A stretch of 64,000 nt of DNA from assembly GCA_030248065.1 (NCBI GenBank), contig JASAMV010005338.1, positions 1 to 64,000 on the forward strand, in the 5' to 3' direction. The notes beneath the pieces were generated by a model that did no database searches, had not been told where the DNA came from, and saw only the letters and a list, made by a program, of their open reading frames with translations. The first letter of the stretch is position 1, and each line of letters opens with the position of its first letter. A program made the translations under genes and the position numbers. Positions 58,483-64,000 of this stretch are shown here, piece by piece. Source of the stretch: Rhynchonema sp. JSB1_4. Taxonomy: Eukaryota > Nematoda > Chromadorea > Monhysterida > Xyalidae.

Positions 58483-58921
58483 CCGTATTGTCGGAAATAG
58501 AACCCGGTTGGTCTATTTTTTCACTGGGGTCATTTTGGGGGGTTCAATTTATGGGGGGGTCAATTATTGGGGGGGTTATATTTTTCATTTGGCCCCCCCC
58601 CCCCCGACGAAAAAAATCGTTGTCACTGATGCCCATAAAAATGGCTTGTTTTCGGTATTTTCTAACTTTAACAGCAGCAATTATGCTTAGAAAGCTGTAT
58701 TCTGTTGTGTACGCAAGCTTAAACAACGTTTGACCCAACAACACAGCCTTACCGCACCACTAGTCTGTGGTACGGTGAAGGTTGGGGGTGGGGTTCTATT
58801 AATGGGGGGGGGGGGTCAATTAATGGGGGGGGGGTTCTATTTTTGATTTCGAGCCATTTAGGGGGGTTCAATTAATGGGGGGGGGTCAATTAATGGGGGG
58901 GTTCTATTTCCGACAATACGG
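58483..58921. mobile_element. Mariner-type MITE with G-rich body
   Basis: Termini CCGTATTGTCGGAAATAGAA and TTCTATTTCCGACAATACGG are exact complements, flanked by TA (58481-58482, 58922-58923). The body alternates TTAATGGGGGG and GGTCAA, with long G or C runs that could cause sequencing errors. Confidence 0.85.
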
Positions 58922-59335
58922 TAGGTCTTTGCGTGAGCTTGCAAATAAAATTTGATTTGAAACATGCTTTCTCAAGAAACTTTTGGCTTCCCTGACCATT
59001 TTTTTTCTTTGACCCCAAAATCGGGCCGGGCCGACCTTAGGCTCGGGGGCGGGTCGGGCCGCAATTTTGCACTTTCAAACCGAGCCTGGGCCGGGTAGAG
59101 GTTACCCAACCGGTCCGATCCTAAATCTCTGGTTTCGAATTTCGCGCCCTCCCACGCCTAAATGCCTGTGTCAACAAGGAAGATTACAGTTCGCTCGCGC
59201 CAGGCCGGAGATCGGAAACGGGCCTGTGACCATTAAAAAAAATAAAGTGACAAAAAGGGCACACAAAGAGATGGCCATGTGGTTTTCAGAATTTAAAATA
59301 CAAATTTATTGAACGCTGCTGCATAATTGAGCTTC

Positions 59336-60291
59336 ATGGTGAGCAAGAAGCTGGTCATGACCATGGCATCATCGTCTCCGAAAAAGTCATCAAAAATCCT
59401 TAATTTGTTTCGCGCGGCGGTGCCGGTGTTGAGTCTGGATATGCATAAAGGCGAATGCGGCAAAATAGGTGTTATCGGTGGCTCAAAAGAGTATACTGGA
59501 GCGCCGTACTACGCTGCCATCAGCGCCTTAAAAGTGGTTGGTGATTGATTTGTGTGATTTGGTTTGACGACCTTTTACTTGTTTTATGGCCTCAAATATC
59601 GATTGGTGTGTTGCTGTGTTGCAGGGAGCTGATTTGGCTCACGTGTTCTGTCCACCAGAGGCAGCCGCCGTGATCAAGTCCTACAGTCCGGAGTTGATTG
59701 TTCTTTTTTTTTTTTTTTTCTTCTCTTTTTTTTTTTTTTTTTTTTTCTTTGCTTTTTTATTTTACTTTTTTTTTTTAGAAAGCTAGATCGAAGGGTTGTT
59801 CTGAAGGCCCGAATAATTTCAACGAAAAAGCAAAAACCGTCCCGCGTGTCGAAAACAAGTATTAGATGTTACGAAACTTTTCCAGCATCGAGGAAAGATT
59901 TTAAAAACTACGAAATCGGTAAATGGGTGGAACAGCGCACAACAATCGTTACTGATTGCAGTTGTCGTGTGCGACACGTCCGGTTCAGCACGCAGATGTG
60001 GTGGTCAGGGAGACTTACTCAGCGGTGCCATGGGCACATTCACGTGTTGGACGCACAAGCATTACGGGTACATACTGTATATCCATTTCAAATATTTTGT
60101 GGACTTTCAATAGCTTTCCTTTCAGCGTGGATTCATCGGACAACAGCAATCCAACGTTATCAGCCGCATATGCAGCCTGCATGTTGACCAGACTGTGCAA
60201 TGGTGCTGCATTTGACAAACTGCATCGTTCAACCACCACGGTTGACATGATCTCAGAGATACATTCGCAATTGCCGCTCGTCACTGCATAA
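59336..60291 (+). pseudogene. NAXD: ATP-dependent NAD(P)H-hydrate dehydratase, central region missing
   Basis: Recognisable exons: 59336-59536, 59625-59699, then 59962-60067 and 60126-60291. The enzyme repairs hydrated NADH/NADPH using ATP. The N-terminal part has GKIGVIGGSKEYTGAPYYAA and SALKV, then [20 protein letters not shown]; the C-terminal part has GSARRCGGQGDLLSG (the GxGD nucleotide/catalytic motif) and LTRLCNGAAF, STTTVDMISEI. About 90 residues remain on each side, 180 in all, against roughly 340 in relatives, so about 150 central residues are absent. Only 262 bp separate the two halves, including a poly-T tract of about 80 bp. Exon 2 ends in phase 0 and the next exon needs phase 1, so the halves cannot be spliced in frame. 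Either an internal deletion or an assembly collapse at the poly-T. Confidence 0.85.
59702..59778 (+). repeat. Poly-T tract at the NAXD break
   Basis: About 77 bp of nearly pure T with scattered C, G and A interruptions (TTCTTCTC, TTTGC, ATTTTAC). It lies exactly between the two surviving NAXD parts. Confidence 0.9.
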
Positions 60292-60518
60292 CCGCAGCGT
60301 CGGTGCACTTGTGCTGAACGATTTTTCGGTGCCGTTTGCATGGCGTTTATTCAAATCGAACAACTGAACTGTGAGCTGTTATTGTACAAATCTTGCATTG
60401 GCAACCCATTAAACTATGTTCAGGAAGAAAATCTTTCGGCACGAGGTTCAAACAAAATAAAACGTAGCTCGAGAGAAATGGAGAATTTCAGAAAGAAAGT
60501 ACACAAATATGACAAATG

Positions 60519-62137
60519 TTAATGAATAACGCATTGATGAAGATCGGTGGCGAGGGTATTGAACTGATCGGACGATTCCAGTCGATTAAGCAGACATTCG
60601 GGCAGCTGTCCGTCCAGTCCATAGTAGGCACCAGCAAGTGCGCCGGCCATGGTACCAATTGTGTCAGTGTCGCCGCCCAATGACATCGCAAACGCGATGG
60701 TCCGCAAAAGTTTGGGTTGGATCTACAAACGGGAGACCAAATATTCACGAGCCCAAACGAACAACACCGAATCTAAACCTGGACGGATTTGATGGGCTGT
60801 GTGGCTCTGAGGAACGAGTAAAGTGCAGTTGGCATTGAGTCCAATGCTCCGATTGTGTTGCCCAGCTGGGACACAATCTTGTTGTTGTCGTCACAATCCT
60901 CTTGCAACAAGGCCAGAATGGCTGACAGTTTGTCGTTGTAAACTGTGTTGGTGAACGTGACTGATGCTCTGAATAGAACAGGATTTGATTGAAACCGCGC
61001 ACAGAGAAACGCAAAAATCAAATCAACATTGGAACTGGAAGGATGCGAAACAGATTGTTTTACTGAAAACTTCAACAACAGCAGCAAGACCAACGTGCTT
61101 CTGTAGACCAATTTCTGGATGTTTTCATTTGCGGTAAACTGGCGTTCCATCGTGTCCCTGAGGTCATTCACAAATTTCACACCTCCATCGACGCTATCCA
61201 ATTCACTGTCATTCAACCGGATTGCTTTGTGCACAGCCATGGCCTGTAGACATGCACCCATGACCGCATCGGGATGGCTGTGCGTCAAGCGCGACTGCAC
61301 GATGCTGAACTGAAGCGTGAGAATTATAATTGGGTATTTGTGTTACACACAGACGGAACAAATGCGTAATCTGTGTTTCTGGGCCCGTTGTTTTAACTTT
61401 TCCACACTAACTCTAGGTTATGAATCACAAAACACACAACTGGCCACGATAGCCGGCTACAGTCTACATTACCTAGGAATTGAGAAATAACCTATGGTTC
61501 AAACCAGGTGTTCAAAAAATAGCCAAAGGCATCCAGTCACCTCACATTAATTACTTGATCTTCACTTCGACCAGCCAATCCGACAGCGGCGGCACGCATC
61601 GCAGCACCGTTACCGTAACTGCCCTGTCCGTCAAATTGTTGTGCCGCCAGTTCAATTGGATCGAGCGTGTAATCGCTGTTGTGATACTCGGTGAAGATTC
61701 GAACCACGGCACCGCCGTAGCCACGCCACGGCTCGGTCATGTAACTGGTCGTGAACCTAAGGTACGTACATACCATAATATGGTGCCACTGTCGTGATCG
61801 GGAACAGTCTCCCTTTTTAGTGGTATAATCGCAACCCGAAATTTTCGGTCAACCAACACCAATTGCAGGTATAGATAGATAAGGAGGCCAACATTAGACA
61901 GGCACAAATCGTTCAGAAATACTGTACATATTCACCACAAAAGTGAACGTTGCCTATTGGATCGTTTTCGACGACGTTTTATTCAAAACGAATATACATA
62001 CACAAGGAATACCTACTTTTTCGCCAAATCATTTTGTTCCAGCGCTGCATTGTGTTCCAGCAAACACTTGAGCACACTCAAATGCATCGCTGAGTCATCG
62101 GTATACGGTAGGTTCGTGTCGGCTTGGCTCGCTGATG
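60519..62137 (-). CDS. ADPRS: ADP-ribosylserine hydrolase ARH3 (5' partial, 5 exons seen)
   Basis: Exons (minus): 62137-62017, 61756-61555, 61309-61095, 60968-60779, 60722-60519; 310 residues, phases consistent. ARH3 removes ADP-ribose from serine and degrades poly(ADP-ribose). Metal ligands are present: PYTDDSAM (the T-D-D site) and LGGDTDTIGTMAGA (the D-x-D-T site). GQGSYGNGAAMR, LTHSHPDAVMGACLQAMAVH, QLGNTIGALDSMPTALYSF and the C-terminal AGAYYG complete the fold. The first exon, with the GxxxGDxxG block and the Glu41-equivalent, is missing from the model: it was not found up to 64 kb and may be beyond the window. The intron after 61095 is in frame on the genome, so a simple ORF scan reads through it. 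NAXD ends 227 bp away, tail to tail. Confidence 0.88.
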
Positions 62138-64000
62138 CTGTAACATTGGCAGAATGCCTTATAATTGATGAATATTAGTGAAATGCTGTCTATGGGTTAT
62201 ACGTTATCTGCCTTCGTCCATAACGGATAATACACGCGTGGGTACAGTCTACCCTCTTTATAGTGACATATCCACCGTAAAAAAGAGCAGGATGTTCACA
62301 CAGGGTATACTTCACTCGAGACGAGACATTTTTCTAAAGTGAAACCGTACGTTTTCCAGACCATGAATACGCATATCATCATTTCAGACGTGAAACTACT
62401 GAAACAACACCATGATACTAAAAATGGACAAATAGTTTGGTCTTTGAGCTGGAGTGAGCTCCGCCTTTTCTCATTTGTGCCTGCTGGTAAATCATTTTTT
62501 GGTCGTTGACCCGTGGTGCCTCAGATGTTTGTCACTATGATAAGAAGATTACAGCAGCTACAGTACCATTCAGAGTGTGAAATGTGTCACTATATACAAT
62601 GAAGAAATTTCCATTATAAAGATAGTTATAACAAAACACGTAAAAATTCGGGACCTGACAATTTTATCACTAAAAAGAGGGTTCCACCATATGCAGTATT
62701 TTTTGTTGTCGACATGGTATCTGAATTGATTTTGAATGAATTCAGCGCCTTTTGATTGCACGTGCTTCGCATGCGAGTATTAATTTTAAGACTTAATCGA
62801 TTCGATTCAAGATTTCTGGGTGCCCACATGAAAGTCAATATTGTGCTTTATATGGGATTTGAATGGTAACCCTCCATGTGTTCACGGCTTGCATGTATGT
62901 ATTTATAGCTTATGGCATTTGATACCATGGTAAATGCAAATGAAAATGAAAGTATTTTGCACAGTTCGGCTCATAGTAATGTCGTCAAATCATGGCGTCA
63001 AATATTTTCGTCAAATCACATGTATTATTTCTCGCGCTCATTTGGGACTCATGTGTTGGTGCTTGATTTGACGACAAAACTATTGCCCACTTACCAAATA
63101 AGATCATACGAAAACCGAACAGAGCTAGTAACACCACGAATGACGAAGTGCAAATCACGACATCATGGCAGACTTGTGTTATGTTCCATACGCGCAGCAG
63201 AGCGCGGTCGCGTGGTTACTTACTACATACGATAGTGCATTCTTAACGAAAATTAAGTGTGACATACATAATACATAAATAACAAGGGGACAGAAACATA
63301 CATAGATGGATTCGCATTAAGGCTACATGTGGACTACACAAAAGATGGCGGCTTGCTGTGCGGCTCGCAGACTGATAGGATACGGTGGACGGCAATGGCA
63401 GATCCGGTCCTCCCAGGGCATAATGGCATTAGCCCATCCATATCGCATGGCTGTTGTTGCACACCCAAAAATGCAATTACCGTCAGCCCACATCGATGAC
63501 AACGAGACAGCCACATCATACACATATAGCCAAAAGAAAGTCATCGTACCAACTGATGCCCAGGTTCATGCACCAAGAAACAGGTATGGGGTTGTATGGG
63601 CAGGCTCGGGCTCTGTTATCAGTCATTTCTTAAAATCCCTGTGCCGCAGCTCGCGCAGCGATGCGCCTCGATCATGTAGTTCTCGTAGCAGAGACGTGCA
63701 TAGTACGGTATTTGATTTTTCTAGGAATGCGTAATAACGTTTGCCGCTCGTTAGAAAATGGAACGCCGTCTGTTAAGCCGGTTTATCGGCGGAACGCCAG
63801 TGTCTAGGCACAAACGCTCCATTCGTTTTATGTGATTTTGAAATTGGCCAAGAATGAAGGCCAGAACATGCATGCTGTTCTGTGAGATGATGACACACTT
63901 GTTGCCTGACGGCAAAAAACGGAGATGCACCATGTGAATATTACGTTGTTAGACGTTTGGCACTGTTTTCTGAAATTCGAAGATATTGTAGTTGCGTTTG
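62138..64000. other. No supported gene; mariner-type remnant and short frames
   Basis: This should be ADPRS intron 1 or its upstream flank. A frame of 135 codons at 63327-63734 (+) and its antisense frames lack domains. Confidence 0.4.
62243..62690. mobile_element. Probable mariner/pogo-type MITE
   Basis: Left CAGTCTACCCTCTTTATAGTG and right ATCACTAAAAAGAGGGTT are imperfect inverses. A lone similar end (ACAGTCTCCCTTTTTAGTGG) lies at about 61803. Boundaries are approximate. Confidence 0.45.

Larger units (their letters stand above)
56653..59131. mobile_element. Outermost MITE-like element between PRIM1 and NAXD
   Basis: Left CAGAGGTCGCAATCGGGCCGG and right end CCGATCCTAAATCTCTG form an imperfect inverted pair with CAGAG termini, as in many hAT elements. 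Sub-terminal GGGCCGG blocks recur on both sides. It contains at least four smaller elements. No clear 8-bp duplication was seen, so the boundaries are provisional. Confidence 0.55.

Noticed and set aside
56785..58733. Open frames rich in proline, glycine and phenylalanine between PRIM1 and NAXD
   Set aside because: They are translations of poly-G/C and TTTTAGGC repeats within MITEs and differ in every copy.
60773..61300. One continuous 175-codon ADPRS exon
   Set aside because: The frame stays open across 61094-60969, but the 42 codons there do not fit ARH3, while donor AC|GTTGGT and acceptor TATTCAG restore the family sequence. It is an in-frame intron.

Overview
The window looks like nuclear DNA of a nematode. 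The evidence is multi-exon genes with GT-AG introns, a cuticlin-type ZP-domain protein, a secreted protein built of MIG-18-like cysteine modules, and an interstitial run of the nematode telomeric hexamer GCCTAA/TTAGGC. Species cannot be fixed from sequence alone. Long, repeat-filled introns suggest an expanded genome rather than a compact Caenorhabditis-type one. All exon models below were assembled by hand from homology, reading frame, splice-site phase and GT/AG signals.

Layout. 0-6 kb: a Kazal inhibitor exon (-) and an eight-exon ZP transmembrane protein (-). 6-12.9 kb: no gene recognised, one PIF/Harbinger-like MITE. 12.9-15 kb: a complete sphingomyelin synthase (+). 16-21 kb: complete CDK1 (-), whose first intron holds nested MITEs. 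22-26.5 kb: a seven-exon EGF-like single-pass membrane protein (+), with weak exon candidates before it. 26.8-30.6 kb: one orphan terminal exon (-) and repeats. 30.6-32.2 kb: a Cys/His-rich gene of possible FLYWCH-like type (+) with a tRNA-derived SINE in an intron. 32.2-44.3 kb: mostly MITEs, minisatellites and repeats, with an unknown minus-strand gene candidate (35.8-37.9 kb) and a small secreted-peptide candidate (40.0-40.3 kb). 44.4-48.7 kb: a cyclin I/G-type gene (+) that carries a complete MIG-18-like gene in its third intron, same strand. 49.5-56.6 kb: DNA primase small subunit PRIM1 (-), with a 1.87-kb palindrome and a mariner-type MITE in one intron. 56.6-59.3 kb: the divergent PRIM1/NAXD promoter region, filled by nested MITEs. 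59.3-60.3 kb: NAXD (+), whose central third is missing at a poly-T tract. 60.5-62.1 kb: ADPRS/ARH3 (-), first exon not found. 62.2-64 kb: repeats only.

The genes do not form an operon or a pathway. CDK1, a cyclin and PRIM1 are all cell-cycle or replication genes but lie tens of kb apart. The most unusual features are the same-strand nested gene, the nested MITEs with intact 8-bp target duplications, the telomere-repeat-bearing MITE, the long palindrome, the gutted NAXD gene, a 102-bp intron made mostly of tRNA-like DNA, and 5' splice sites that favour GTTGGT and lack GTAAGT.
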